From positions 496,001-560,000 of the forward strand of contig NC_057377.1 in assembly GCF_016906535.1 (NCBI RefSeq): a DNA stretch of 64,000 nt. Reading direction: 5' to 3'. The stretch comes from Rhizoctonia solani. Its lineage: Eukaryota; Basidiomycota; Agaricomycetes; Cantharellales; Ceratobasidiaceae. Below the pieces are notes generated by a model. The model saw only the letters and a list, made by a program, of their open reading frames with translations. It was not told the DNA's origin and did no database searches. The position numbers were made by a program, and so were the translations under genes. Below are positions 34,750 to 46,063 of the stretch, in pieces. The number at the start of each line of letters is the position of its first letter. Positions within the stretch are counted from its first letter, which is position 1.

Positions 34750-37700
34750 ATGGCCACCACGCAACTCTCTCAGTCGCAAGCCGCACTGTGAGTTTGGTTA
34801 CTCCAATAAACTACTCTTTGGACATTCACTCCCTTAAGCTGTGAAATTTTGGCCATTCTTTGTTTGAGAGACCACGCCGACTCAGCTTCTGAACTGGCAA
34901 CGGTTTGTACTGGAATGTGGCCAATTATTGATGGAGCTCCCATGGAAATACGCATATGGGCACAAGATAATATGAGCAAGCTGTACAACGCTCGCGATAG
35001 ATTTGGTAACGCAATCGATATGGCAATCACGGGAAAGGCAAGGCATTTTACCATGAGCTTGGCCTGTCAGACGGTTATAGGTGGGCTTTAAATATACATT
35101 TGGCCTCCAATCACTGAGCTAATACCGAATTAAAGATGCTATATATTGGGGCCGTATTGTTTATCCAGCATCGTCCCAGGCTTTAAATCTCTCTTCCGTG
35201 AGGCGCAACCGGTGCCCGCAATGGGAATCCTCTAACACTGCGCTGCCAGGCTCACGAATTCGAAGTCAAACCCGTCCAGTTTTACGATCCATACCAAGCA
35301 CCGCTTCTTAATCACGAGCGACTCACGGTTCCGGTAATCCGTGGTGCACTAGGGTGTATAAAGTAAGGCCAACACTATATAATTACTTAAAAATAAAGTT
35401 ATAACTCAATAATTGTTAGTTCTGTTATACTTCTTATTTTATTTGTGATAGCCTTCGAGCTCAATGAGAAGCCTAGAGTCAACTGGGCGGAGAGTCTTTT
35501 CATTATTTATGCACTAGGGTTTGTGGCCGAGAAGCTTGCTGCAATACAGGAACATGGAATTGGGCCTAGCTCTGCCACGGTAGGTTCTCCTGATTGCAGA
35601 CAATCAAATATTAATAAGACTTCTAGATTTGGAATATGCTTGACCTAGGCTTTGCGCTAACTTATTCTATTTACAGCGGGTTTCGGATTGTCGGAATACT
35701 GTGTAATAGCCCTTGGGCACGCAACCTTGGTCATGACATGCTGGCTCTTAATGGTACGCTCTTAAGTTTAAAAGGCCTTAATTTAATTCAAAAGAACAAT
35801 GTAGCTGTAATAATTTTTCCAAAGTGCAACTATACCTACCTATTTTTGAATCGCACATCTGACATGCCATCCAGGTTAGCATTTGTCATACTATCAAGTA
35901 GCACAAAGATCATCGCCATGCGATTGATGTTGCTGGAGTTTATAGCGTGAGAGCGAACGTGTAGGAGAAACATAATTTCCAGTAACCCTATCATTAGTTC
36001 AATCGCTGTGGCCGCTTTCTGCTTTGGGGGCATCCTCTATGCGTGAGTTCACGAAGGTTTTATTGTGTCAACGACTGACAACATGTTCTTAACAGACTGC
36101 ATAAGTGGGTTATACTTCAAATTTAGTTACTAAAATTTACTCCTTCCTTCAAACAGGCTAGGAGAGGATACGTAAGTTCAGCAATATTTGAGTGCGTATT
36201 AGTAATAACATCTCGAACAGCTACAGTTTGGGGGAAATCGCTCGGTGGATGTTCGACATTTGGCTGGGTTTAGTAAGTACCTAGAGATTCTGCGTTGTGT
36301 CAATCTCATTGATTGAGCAAAGGATTCGAGCGGATTGGACCAGGCTTGTGCGTGAACGACTAACATGATCCGGCAAGGAAATTTAAAATGATCACTTCTA
36401 GCCGAATTTCACCCACAGTTGGGGCCATTTCTTATGGTATGATTTGTTCTCTACTGATAAGCCATTGCACCTAATGCACCAATATTAGGTCTCATACGCC
36501 TGTTTGAGCAACATCTTTCTGCTTACTTTAATATTTTCGGTTTGTTCACTTATTAAAGCTCTCGCCACGCATCTGCTAACTTATTGCTCTTGGTAGTTTA
36601 TCTCTCATACCTTTGGAAAAATGAGCAAAGAGGCTGAAATGGAAGCACTGTTTCAACGAGCTGTGCTAGCAATTGAAGGGTATGAATAAGTCACAACGAA
36701 AGGGGTAGCTAATTGGTGATTGTTGATGCCTTGTTTATTTACAGAGCGAAAATCAATATTATCCTTCAATGCCAACCCCCAATGAACCTATTGGCCTTTC
36801 TGATAGCATTCCCAGCAAAGTTTATCCTTCCGCCAACTTGGATTAGTAAAGTAACGTGGTCAGCTGATACATCTTCAAACAATAATACTTACGACTACAT
36901 TCAAGTTACACATAATATTGATCAAGTAAGTGATTAAGTTTTAGACAAACAAGAAAGGATCACATTGACGGACAGTCAGATTCACTGGCTTTCCAGTAAT
37001 TCTTGCGGTTTCTTTTTATGAGAGGAACCGGGCGGCAAAGGATGAGGAAACCATCTTTGAGAAGGCCGTGGCTGCAGCCAAATGGCTGGTTGCGTGGCCC
37101 CGTAGGCTAAGAAGGATAAGTAAGCCATCTGCTCAGCTTCTGCTGCATTTATGCCACTTACGTCGAGTACTTAGCTCGTGTTGTAGCGCCTGTTGACGCG
37201 TCTAGAAGCGGTAACTCGTTTCGATCAGCTCGATGACATATAGATTCATGGTTCCACAGTTCAAGTCATTTTCGCACTAGATGATGAGTTAGCTCAAAAC
37301 TCGGATTCTAGTGGCAGTTGGATTCAACAGTACAAGACCTCAGCCATGCGTCACAGGGCCCAAGACCCCATGAATGACGGTAATAAACATATACCACCCA
37401 AAGAGATTTATTCACAGAACTCAACTGGTACAGTTTGGATTGCACTCAATTAACTAACAAATAATTTTATCGTCTCTATATTAGCAAGAAACGGGCAATA
37501 CTCCTATAGCCCGGGGAAGGGGTCTCAAAAATTCGGTTCAAAAGTTACTGGAGCTCGGAACAACGATTCACATACCCTTTTGGGGAGAGTTCACACCGAC
37601 AGTGGGCTGACATTCACTTCGGGACCTGATATCAACTCTTTACGTTCCCTTGCTCATCGGGAAAACGAGGATTCGGAAACTGTAAGTATCCTACTTATGG

Positions 37701-37898
37701 GGTGGAATGGGATTAAAATATGTCGGAATCCATAGATGGAAGGTGAGGGCTTAATTCCACTGCAAGTGCGTATATCTCAAATCGAGAATCGGCTACAGCG
37801 GGTGAGATTACAGCACACCTTGCGTTCTTTGCCCATCTAACGTTTTTACACAGATAGAAATGCTGATGGAACAGATACTTGATGGTATAAGACGATAA
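34750..37898 (+). CDS. Yvc1/TRP-like calcium-permeable cation channel
   Basis: This is a multi-exon gene with at least 14 short introns. It starts MATTQLSQSQAALCEILAIL. The N-terminal domain continues to PLLNHERLTVPVIRGALGCI. Membrane segments follow: WAESLFIIYALGFVAEKLAA, LDLGFALTYSIYSGFRIVGI, RLAFVILSSSTKIIAM, SIAVAAFCFGGILYA, and FLMVSYACLSNIFLLT after a LGEIARWMFDIWLGLDSSG pore-like region. After the membrane part come FGKMSKEAEMEALFQRAV, QCQPPMNLLAFLIAFP, FTGFPVILAVSFYERN, a disordered tail and a C-terminal coiled coil (ISQIENRLQRIEMLMEQ), with TAA at 37896-37898. Fungal Yvc1-type channels release vacuolar calcium. Two junctions (near 35755-35875 and 36850-36985) could not be joined cleanly, so a minor model error or decay is possible. 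Confidence 0.68.
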
Positions 37899-39044
37899 TT
37901 CGCGTCTAACGTGGTTTTAATAACTACTCGATTGCTGTGTTACGATGCTTTTCAGAGTAGACTACAGTATACATAATCGTCAACTTGTCCGGAAACTTAA
38001 GCTTATCCAGAAAGCTGGTCTCTGACTTCACATCTCGGGTCTATTCAGGAAGAAATGAGTGCATATGGGTATTTCACGAGGATATTAGACTGTATTATAT
38101 CAAAAGTAAGTATGCATAAGTCATGAATGACGAATATTATACTATGGCCCTTGTGTGATATAACTCTTCTTCCGTGTTCATTCGTTCTCGGCTTTCTCGC
38201 TCAATTGGCTCCATCTTTAGTTTTCGAACTTCGCTATTTAACGTAGCCAGAATAAGGGAAAGTCTTCTTAGGTCATCAGCATTGTTTAGCTTTCACATGT
38301 GCCATAAACGAGGCTTATTATTTCGTCCAACACAAGGGGAAGTCCAGCTAATGAGTCCGCGTCTCCCCCGACGGAGGCCGATGCTATCCAGCTCTTCAAA
38401 TTCCCCTAAGTTCTTTTTGGAACATTCCCTAAAAACACCCTAAATTGACTTTAAAGTTAGCTGGTGTGTAATTTAGGAGAGTTCTTGCGCCGCTTCGTTC
38501 ACCCTTGAAGCTCCCCTGCACTTCTCCAACCCCCTCCAACCCCAATTCTTCTTACCTTAAAACTTTCTTTCCTTGACTCGTCGCTTCTGCCAGCTACTCC
38601 TTGTGTCATGTATGTATTTTATTTATCCGCAATTCGGCTTTCTGGGTCCAGATCTAACGAGGTAAGTCTCAGTCGAGCTACCGCCCTATAGTGCGCGGTC
38701 CTTGAACCCTCCAAGACTCTTAAGAAGTCAAACCCACCATGAGAAAATACCCCACGGGGACCTTCCAAACACCACAGCACTCTAGATTGCTCGGATTTTG
38801 GAGACCTGCTTGTTTAAATCCAACCGGATATGGAGTGTTCCGCAAGTATTCCGGAGCGTCCTACGAGCACTTCGGAACGCTATACCTGACCCTCCAAAGT
38901 ACTTGTTTACCTTTATGAGTGAGCACTCCAGAGTTTTTTGGGCCACCGTAGACCAGGTACAGGAAGAAGTCAAGTGGTCTTGGGGTTAGCCTGATTTTGC
39001 GCAGAGATCGCCCAGTTAAACTTTTTACATGGCGTTGCAATACT
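37899..39044. other. Intergenic, no gene recognised
   Basis: Frames at 38174-38443 and 38782-38989 show no motif. The stretch near 38790-38900 has short inverted phrases (GGAGTGTTCCGCAAG / CTTCGGAACGC). Confidence 0.35.
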
Positions 39045-39185
39045 GGGTACGTTTCCGTAAGAATTTCTTCTAAATTCGTCGTCCTAAATCGGTCCGTCGG
39101 GACGGGACGGACTTGATCCGCACGGCGGAGGCTGTGCTAGGCTGTGCCAGCGCTTGGACCTCATGTATTGTCTTTCCGTAAGGAA
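39045..39185 (+). repeat. Left terminal inverted repeat of the Harbinger-like element
   Basis: Begins GGGTACGTTTCCG, contains GGTCCGTCGGGACGGGACGG, and ends with a second TTTCCGTAAG. Matched in reverse by 45925-46063. Confidence 0.7.
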
Positions 39186-39357
39186 TGGCCCATGTAAAAT
39201 AGATTTCACTTCTAAAATCATAATCAAAACAAATTGCACATATGCCCCTGAATTGATTCTATGCGTGAGACTTAATATATGCGCCTCTTGGGCCATTGAA
39301 ATTATATATATATGTACTACGCAGCTGCAGCCGCATAACTCCTTACCCCTGTCAAGT

Positions 39358-41025
39358 TATGCAGCGCCGCAGAGACTTGGACAATGAGAATGACAACAAC
39401 AAAGATGAACTTGTCTTCCGTCTGTTACTCAGTGGCAATGATCTAGCTATTCCCAGATTCTTGCATGCTTGCTTTAAACACGCTCAACAAATTTGTGCAC
39501 TAAAGAAGAGGAATTGACATTACCTGAGGCAAGCAGAGCTACAGCAAGCTCCCATGGACAACTCTGGTTGGCAATTGCTCTATTGGAGTTGCAAAGATTG
39601 CGCGTACATACACGTCTTAGGTATTGACATTGCAACTTTTGAGTACTGTTACACTCCCAGAAATTATACCATTAGAATTGGACGATTTTTCTATTATTTT
39701 TAGAATTTTTTACGGACTCTTTATCTTATGTTTTTCAATCACGTGATCTTGGCGCTTATTATGCCAAGATGCCGTGCCAAGGGCACTTAGGAGAAATCCA
39801 TGCTTCTGCGCAGCCTGCAGCATGCTTCTCTTCTCATATAGACTCTTCCTTTCTCATGCGCATTGACCATGTACATACTTTTCACTTGTCTATATAAACA
39901 GCAGGAAAATTGCTTGGAGACCCCAAGTCAATTTTACCTTGTCTCATACTCATTGAGGAGGATTAGTCAGCCAGCTAGGTAGCAGGCCCCAGTAGTTCTC
40001 AGATGCACACCACCCCTCTTACTCACCACACCTCCTAGGCCTCAGGCCCATTTGTCACTAGTTAGTAGTAGGTCACCTTATGTGACAATAGTATAGCCTA
40101 GTATAGAGTAGATTACAGTAGTCCTGCTTGTAGTAGTACGGCCCCAAGCGCCTGCTCCCACCAGCATGTACCCACCTTACAGTGGTGTACAACAAGTACT
40201 TAATGGAATCTGGATTTTGCAATGCTTGGAATACTTGCCCAATTAAACAAACCAATACAAACCATACTGGCGCAAGTCAAGTTGGGGTGCGTTTGCTTGA
40301 TGCAGCAGGTGGCTTAGGGTTGGCATTACATTATCTGTGCAGCACTATGAGCAAAGTTGCGCTCCAGGTTGTATTTGCACTTGTGCCTTCAACTGTTTTG
40401 CGCTACATCAATTTTGCTCTAGATATTTTACTTGAAATACTGAAGGAGATTCCTGAGGCCCACTTAGCTTGGCCAACCAAAGCAAAAATGCAGGAAAACT
40501 TGCATTTGATCACTAGGAAGCATCATGGAGCAAAGTACCTTGTTGGTGCATTTGGGTTCATGGATGGCTTGAACCTTCAACTCCAAGCAAGTGGTGACCA
40601 TAACAAGCAAAATGCAAACTATAATGGCTGGCTACATAAACATGTCATTAGCAATATCATAGTCTTTTTGCCTGAAGGTAAGTTTGTATATTAATAAGCA
40701 TGTGCACATATTGACCAAGTACTACTATACTACAAATTCAAGGTACAATCATGGTTGCTGTGATGAATGCGCCTGGTAGTTGGCACAACTCAAACATGAC
40801 TTGGCCAATATACAATTTGCTAAGACATAAGACACCCAACAGCTGCTTCCTCATTGCCAACAGCGCGTTCCCTTGTCTTGGCATAGGAGAAGCCCAAAAG
40901 ATCAAAGTGCCGCTCAAGATCAACGTTTGCAGAACTAGAGAGCAAGATCAAGAGTCCCAAGAGGTTACAACAGCGCGTCAAGCTGTTGAGTGGGGAATGC
41001 AAGCCATTCAAGGGTGTTTTTCTTG
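39358..41025 (+). pseudogene. Harbinger transposase broken by a stop and a solo LTR
   Basis: From MQRRRDLDNENDNNKDELVF the frame meets a TGA at 39515-39517 and continues HYLRQAELQQAPMDNSGWQ and AYIHVLGIDIATFEY. There LTR-A (39647-40194) is inserted. Beyond it the same frame resumes LMESGFCNAWNTCPI, LDAAGGLGLALHYL and ALVPSTVLRYINFAL. The DDE region follows: AFGFMDGLNLQLQ, NYNGWLHKHVISNI, an intron at 40678-40741, VMNAPGSWHNSNMTWPIY, CFLIANSAFPCL, then RQAVEWGMQAIQGCF. This is the typical fungal PIF/Harbinger endonuclease layout. It is non-functional through the stop and the LTR. Confidence 0.8.
39647..40194 (+). mobile_element. Solo LTR-A inside the Harbinger transposase
   Basis: TGTTACACTCC...GGTGTACAACA, 548 bp, with AGTAC on both sides (39642-39646 and 40195-40199). 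It separates FEY from LMESGF of one reading frame. Removing the LTR and one duplication keeps the frame, which proves the insertion site. Confidence 0.9.
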
Positions 41026-41879
41026 ATTGTACATGCTGCTCAACGCTCACAATGCTATGGGCTGCTCTTGTTATGTATCACACAATTTTGCATTCACAGC
41101 TCACCATCCACAATAATCTGCATATATCTGACTTTCTGATTTAATGGCCATTTCTGTCTTATTTTCCATTATTCCTGTCATTACTCTATGTAACGCTCAT
41201 ATTGACTGTATGTGTTACATATTGTTCAATAGAGCTCCTTCCGCTCGTTCTAACGCTGCCTGTCACGTGCTCATACGATAAGATCTCATGGAGATATTAG
41301 CTTCACAAGATTCTATCTATGTGGCTCAAGTACCTTACTAATCATTATATTTGTATCTTTACATCTAGCTCATCACATGACTAGCTCTAACGTGGGAAAT
41401 GAACCTTATTCCTAGCTTAGTTGAGTCATACCTCTCATGAGATTACTAAGGTTCTCCTTATCTAGTAATTTCTAGTGGCACTGCAAATCCTGCTTATGAG
41501 TCATTCTGCTTGCCACCAGAATGACTCACACTAATGACTCACTCTAAGAGCTCATTGGCTGCCAAGCATTTCTTGATAGACTGAGTCATGTATTTAGATG
41601 TTTCTATTTTTAACTAATTGCAGTTCAACCCAAGAGCAGTCACATTCCATCCTAGTCATATCTGTGCCTTCCCACCCACCAATCAAAGTCTTAGGAAGCA
41701 CAGTCCTAAGCAAGTCATATTCATACTCTGACTAGGTGAATGACTCAGTAACCTTGCCACTCTAGGGTATAAAAGGGGACTCTTGCATACCCTTGGAGGG
41801 CACCCACCCTTCACTCTTACCACTCACTGTTACTGTTGACTGTCACTCTTGGGTTTGGGCTTGCCCCCCTCAATTGTGT
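41026..41879. other. Non-coding interior of the Harbinger-like element
   Basis: AT-rich, with repeated GAGTCAT/ATGACTC phrases (for example near 41405-41600 and 41735-41750). No gene was recognised. Confidence 0.4.
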
Positions 41880-42303
41880 GATATTTTGTGCCTCAAGATT
41901 TCAAATAACTTAAACTTGTATAAGTGGATCTCCCAAGTACCCATAGTGTGGAAAGGTTGTAGACCTGATACAGAGTTCTTAGGTTAAGTGAACAGAAGGC
42001 AATCATCCTTAAAGAAGGATATATACTAAGTAACCAGTTAGTTCCTGCAACTAGGAGTGAAACTTACATAACTATATCTGCCAAAGGGAACCTGAGCCAG
42101 TACTCTTGCTCTTACAGAAATACTTACTAAGACACTTTACACTGAGAAAAGATATATCTGTAGTTGATTGTATTCAAGATAACTAGACCCAGAGAACCCT
42201 AAAGAAGCTACTTCTTTACTTAGCTTGGAAATTGGGAAATCTTCCAACACAGACTCTGCTCAGCACCAGAGTCCCAACTTCTTTTCCCCCAATTTACAAC
42301 AGC
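41880..42303 (+). mobile_element. LTR-C copy without the mini-element
   Basis: It matches 31715-32305 closely over AAATAACTTAAACT through CCCCAATTTACAACA, but reads straight through GGAAAGGTTGTAGACCTG where copy D is inserted at the other locus. The 5' limit is uncertain. Confidence 0.55.
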
Positions 42304-43289
42304 TCTCAACTTATAGAAGTGTGCTTTTGGATGCATAATGTTCAAACAGAGAGAGTTGAAGTTAACCAGATACAAAGTGTATATATGCCAATGTGTGTCA
42401 TGAGCCTTACCTCCTGACATGATTATGTGCTGCCTGTCACCTCCTCCCTCCCCCCAGTGTATTTGTCTGGGGGACTCATCTGTATCCATCTCATCTGTTT
42501 GCATAGTTCCTATCTTTCATGTTTGTGTTATTCCCTCTTCCTTGTTCCTTTCTTGCACTTAGCCCAGACTTATTCTGCTCTAAGTGCTTCTATCTTGCTT
42601 ATCTTGCTGCGCACTGGTCCAGTTCAATGTGTAGAGCTTCTGAGCCATATGCTCCATCTTGCTTACAAGTTGTGCAGCCCAGACACCATCCCTTCTCCTT
42701 GTATCTACTCCTTTTTCATTTTGTTATAAAAGAAGACTGTGAATTGCCTTGGAAACCCCAAGAACAATTCACCTTGTCAATTTCCCACTCTCTCATCTGT
42801 GTGAATTGTCTCAATATCTCACAAGCAGTCATTTCACTCTTGGTTGTGACAATGTGGGGTAACAGAGAGGGACAGCATATGAGCAATTGGGAGTTATTTA
42901 TTTGTACACTGCAGACTGATTGCGTTCAAGAGTTCTACATTGACCGCGGCTTGACTTTCAACTGAATAAAAAATACTTTTATTGCTTCATTTATACAAAT
43001 GGATATACATTGCTGTTTAACACATGTAAAGACAGTAATATAAACAAATAAACAATCATTTGTTGAATGGATGCAAGGGATTGAAACAGTCTAGGTTGTT
43101 GATGGTACTATGCATGTCTTTGCAACCAGAAGTTGCAAAATACTGCATTGGCACTGAACCAGCAGGAGCCATTGGTGCCAGCGCGTGTTGAGCAAGAGCT
43201 TCCTTGACATGCTCTTGAACCTTCTTGTCAAGCTTGTATTCAATAAGCTTCAGCTCAAGTTTGCATATCTTCTGGTGAGCTTTGGCCAG
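42304..43289. other. No gene recognised; 3' flank of the Myb-like gene
   Basis: Open frames at 42427-42729 and 42519-42965 are Cys/Leu-rich, with no motif. A TGGAAACCCCAAGAACAATT phrase near 42750 recalls the LTR-A core, suggesting a remote LTR relative. Confidence 0.35.
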
Positions 43290-44618
43290 CTATTTCTTGA
43301 GCTGTTGGACCTTCCAACCCAATTGCATGTACACAATGGTCTTGAAGTTTCCCTCTTCTTGTTGCTTGAGATAACTGCTGATAAACTCACCATTGTTGTC
43401 TGATATAAGGTCAATAATGTTGTTGCTTGACAAGGCCTTGGGCTCAGGGCGCCAAACTGTTGGTTTGGCCTCCAACTTTGGCTTCTTGCTGCCATGGTCT
43501 CTATTGGCCCAAGCAGAGCCAGGAGCCTTACGCTTGTTCAATGGACTTGCTTCAAGCTTCACCAGCATCTTGACTAAAGGATGGCTACCAGTTGCAGTAG
43601 CACTTGGCGCCTTGCTTGGCAAATGAGCCTGGGCTTTGTTCAGACAAAGTTTCAACATTGGGAAGGGGGCCAGACTGGTCAATGTTGCCCCCACAGCCAA
43701 TGAGTGTGCCAGGGGTTTTGGGGTTGTGGGGGCCTTGGGCAACAACATGGCCTTGGACAGTGATGCAATAGTTGTGTCAATATTGCTGAGGTGTAGACCC
43801 CACAAAGGCAATTTGCTGTCAGCTTGAGGATCTGTTGCCATGCTGATTGGGGGCCAATCCTCCTCTCTGTCACTGTTGCAATTCTCTGCACCTTTGCCTG
43901 CCCCTGAGTCACCACTATCACCCACAACCTTGTTGTCCAAGCCCACCCAGACTTCACTTGGATTTCTGCTGGCCCCTGTTTTGTTGTTCCTGCAGTTGCC
44001 AGCATTGTCTTTGACCTTGGCGTCCTCATCCAGAAGGGGAACTTTGAAGTTAGGGGCACACTTGAAATCAAGCCTCAGGCGCCTCATCTTGGTCTCAGCA
44101 AGGTTGAATTCAATCTCTGTCTCCTTGTATTTGTCAGGGGCACTCAAGTCATCCAGCAAGCCCATTGCATGCAATTTACTGATGCCTTCTTTGACTGCTA
44201 ATGCAAGACAATGCAAGGGATGCATCTTGCTTTGTCTGGTTGGCTTGGGGAGCTTCAGGACCTTATGTACAACCACGTGAGCCTTTTGCTTTAGATATCA
44301 GGATAGGATACATAGGATACGTACCTTAACCCAATGATTCTTGCAAACCTTGCTGCTCCAAGCTGTGAAGCTTTGAGCCATCATGTTTTTGCCAACTATC
44401 TCCCACTGGTTGCTACCAACTGGGCGTACCATAGAGATGATACAGAAAACCAGCAAGTAGTCCTTGATTGTCCAGGCACAGGCACCTACCTTACGTCTGC
44501 CTTGCTTCTTTGGGCTTGGTGTAGAAGTTGAGGGCAGCTTAGATGGAGTAGAGGCACAAGCTTTGCCTTTCCAACCACAAGTTATGTTGGAGATAGACAA
44601 AGGATTTGTGCTAGACAT
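43290..44618 (-). CDS. Myb-like DNA-binding protein of the Harbinger-like element
   Basis: Exon 1 starts MSSTNPLSISNITCGWKGK. After a basic stretch (PKKQGRRKVGACA) comes a Myb/SANT-like helix set: WTIKDYLLVFCIISMV, GSNQWEIVGKNMM and SSKVCKNHWVK. A phase-0 intron (GTACGT...AAAAG) leads to exon 2, AHVVVHKVLKLPKPTRQSK, then an acidic/Ser-rich region and a basic KKPKLEAKP segment, ending WKVQQLKK at 43290. PIF/Harbinger elements encode such a Myb-like partner needed for transposase nuclear import and TIR binding. Its opposite orientation to the transposase fits that type. The frame is intact although the transposase is broken, so it could act on related copies elsewhere. Confidence 0.6.
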
Positions 44619-44861
44619 TGCAGCTAAGTATATGTGATAGTTGGTTGGAGACAGCTGCAATAGGGGTGCCTGCTATTTGTTGACAACGGCCCCTATCCTG
44701 TGTCTTAGACAATAAATAATTATTATTTGACAAATATATGCAACTGCCTTATGTCAGCAATGTCCCAATAAGGTAAGAGATCAGTGGGATGTTATCTTAT
44801 CAGCGCAATCAAGTGTCATTTCATAGCTAAATACATCCTTAAAAAATAGCAGGGGGGGGGT

Positions 44862-45034
44862 TGTCCTGGACACGGTCACATGACCAGTACAAGTGGTTGC
44901 ATGCTGGCCCAAGCCCAAATTTGGGGGGTAGCAGGTGTAATCATGGGTTGTCAGCAGAGGAATAATAGGGCTCTATGGCTTAGTGGTCAAGCTGGTTCAA
45001 TTCCGGCTAGTTCTATTTTCCTCTGTTTATGACA
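44862..45034 (+). mobile_element. 173-bp mini-element (copy E)
   Basis: TGTCCTGGACA...TTTATGACA, flanked by GGGGT on both sides (44857-44861 and 45035-45039). As read it appears identical to copy B, implying recent spread. It contains TGGCTTAGTGG and GGTTCAATTCC. Confidence 0.82.
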
Positions 45035-45924
45035 GGGGTCAACCCCCCCTTCTAGATAGGTGGTCCAGATATCTAGAACACCCCCCCTTTAGCATCTAGA
45101 TCTGTATCCAAGGCATTTCACATTGAGTTCCATGGTGCACAATGCACCCAGGCTGGGCCTCACCTCTAAATGAGCACTTTAGAACGGCTCAACTGTTCTA
45201 AATCTCTTACAGAAGCGTACCCACTGTCTGCAATGTACACCAGATATTTTGAATTTTAGAAGTGAATCAATGGGTACGTTTCCATAAGGACTTTAGAACG
45301 CCTCAAGCATTCTAAAGTTGAATTTGGATTTGTGAACCACCTTGGATGCATTTTGCACCGTGGAATTGTGTGTGAAATTGCCTTGGAAACAGTTTGGGAG
45401 CGCAAGGAGGGGGTGTCATAAAGGTTTAGAACAATGATTTGGAAGGGGGGGTCAACCCCCTGTCTAAACTTTAGAACGTACCATTGAGTTTAGAACAGAC
45501 CACAATTGTCTGATAAGATAAGATTGCCTGATTGTTGGCCAAACTAGGCCATCAGTGTTTTGGCGTTACTGCATATATTTGTATCATAATTACATTATTT
45601 ACACAGCACTGTAGATATGTATGATAGATTCAATGCAACATGACTCAAATGAATTGGAACAATGTTCTGCTAACTAGTGTAAGATGCTTGTGTACAATAA
45701 AAGTAATCTGTTAAAGCACTTTACATATCCAAGGGTTGATAAGCATTGCGCACCCCTATTCCCAGCGTCCTGCACCATTCCACCATATCACACATAGTTG
45801 CACACCACACATGCTGCGTATGCTAAAATAAACTAAGCTAAACAGACAAAGTTCAAGCAGAAGAAAATGATATTTTATTTACACAATTATTCTATTATAA
45901 ATCTATCAAGAAACATGCGCATGG
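45035..45924. repeat. Subterminal repeats of the Harbinger-like element
   Basis: Contains several TTTAGAACGxCTCAA / TTCTAAA phrases and an internal GGGTACGTTTCCATAAGG near 45271, related to the terminal repeat. GGGGTCAACCCCC occurs near 45037 and 45450. No gene. Confidence 0.5.
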
Positions 45925-46063
45925 CTTACGGAAAGCCACTTTAGAACGGCCCAGTGCTGATCCAAGCCAGCACAGCCTCCCATCCTTGGACCGAATCCGT
46001 CCCGTCCCGACGGACCAATTTAGAACACCCCAATAGTCCTAAATTCCATACGGAAACGTATCC
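45925..46063 (-). repeat. Right terminal inverted repeat of the Harbinger-like element
   Basis: In reverse it reads GGATACGTTTCCGTATGG, then GGTCCGTCGGGACGGGACGG, GGAGGCTGTGCT and CTTTCCGTAAGCC, in the same order as the left repeat. Confidence 0.7.

Larger units (their letters stand above)
39045..46063. mobile_element. 7-kb PIF/Harbinger-like DNA transposon with long TIRs
   Basis: The left end GGGTACGTTTCCGTAAG and right end CATACGGAAACGTATCC are inverted. The similarity runs about 140 bp inward on both sides, through GGTCCGTCGGGACGGGACGG, GGAGGCTGTGCT and TTTCCGTAAG. Between them lie a broken Harbinger transposase (plus) and an intact Myb-like gene (minus), the usual two-gene content of this superfamily. 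Later insertions (LTR-A at 39647, mini-element at 44862, LTR-C at about 41880) inflate its size. A clean 3-bp target duplication was not found (left ACT, right AAT). Confidence 0.65.

Noticed and set aside
42427..42965. Cys/Leu-rich frames as a small secreted protein
   Set aside because: Two overlapping frames have similar composition and no clear signal peptide. The segment lies inside a transposon and resembles a remote LTR.
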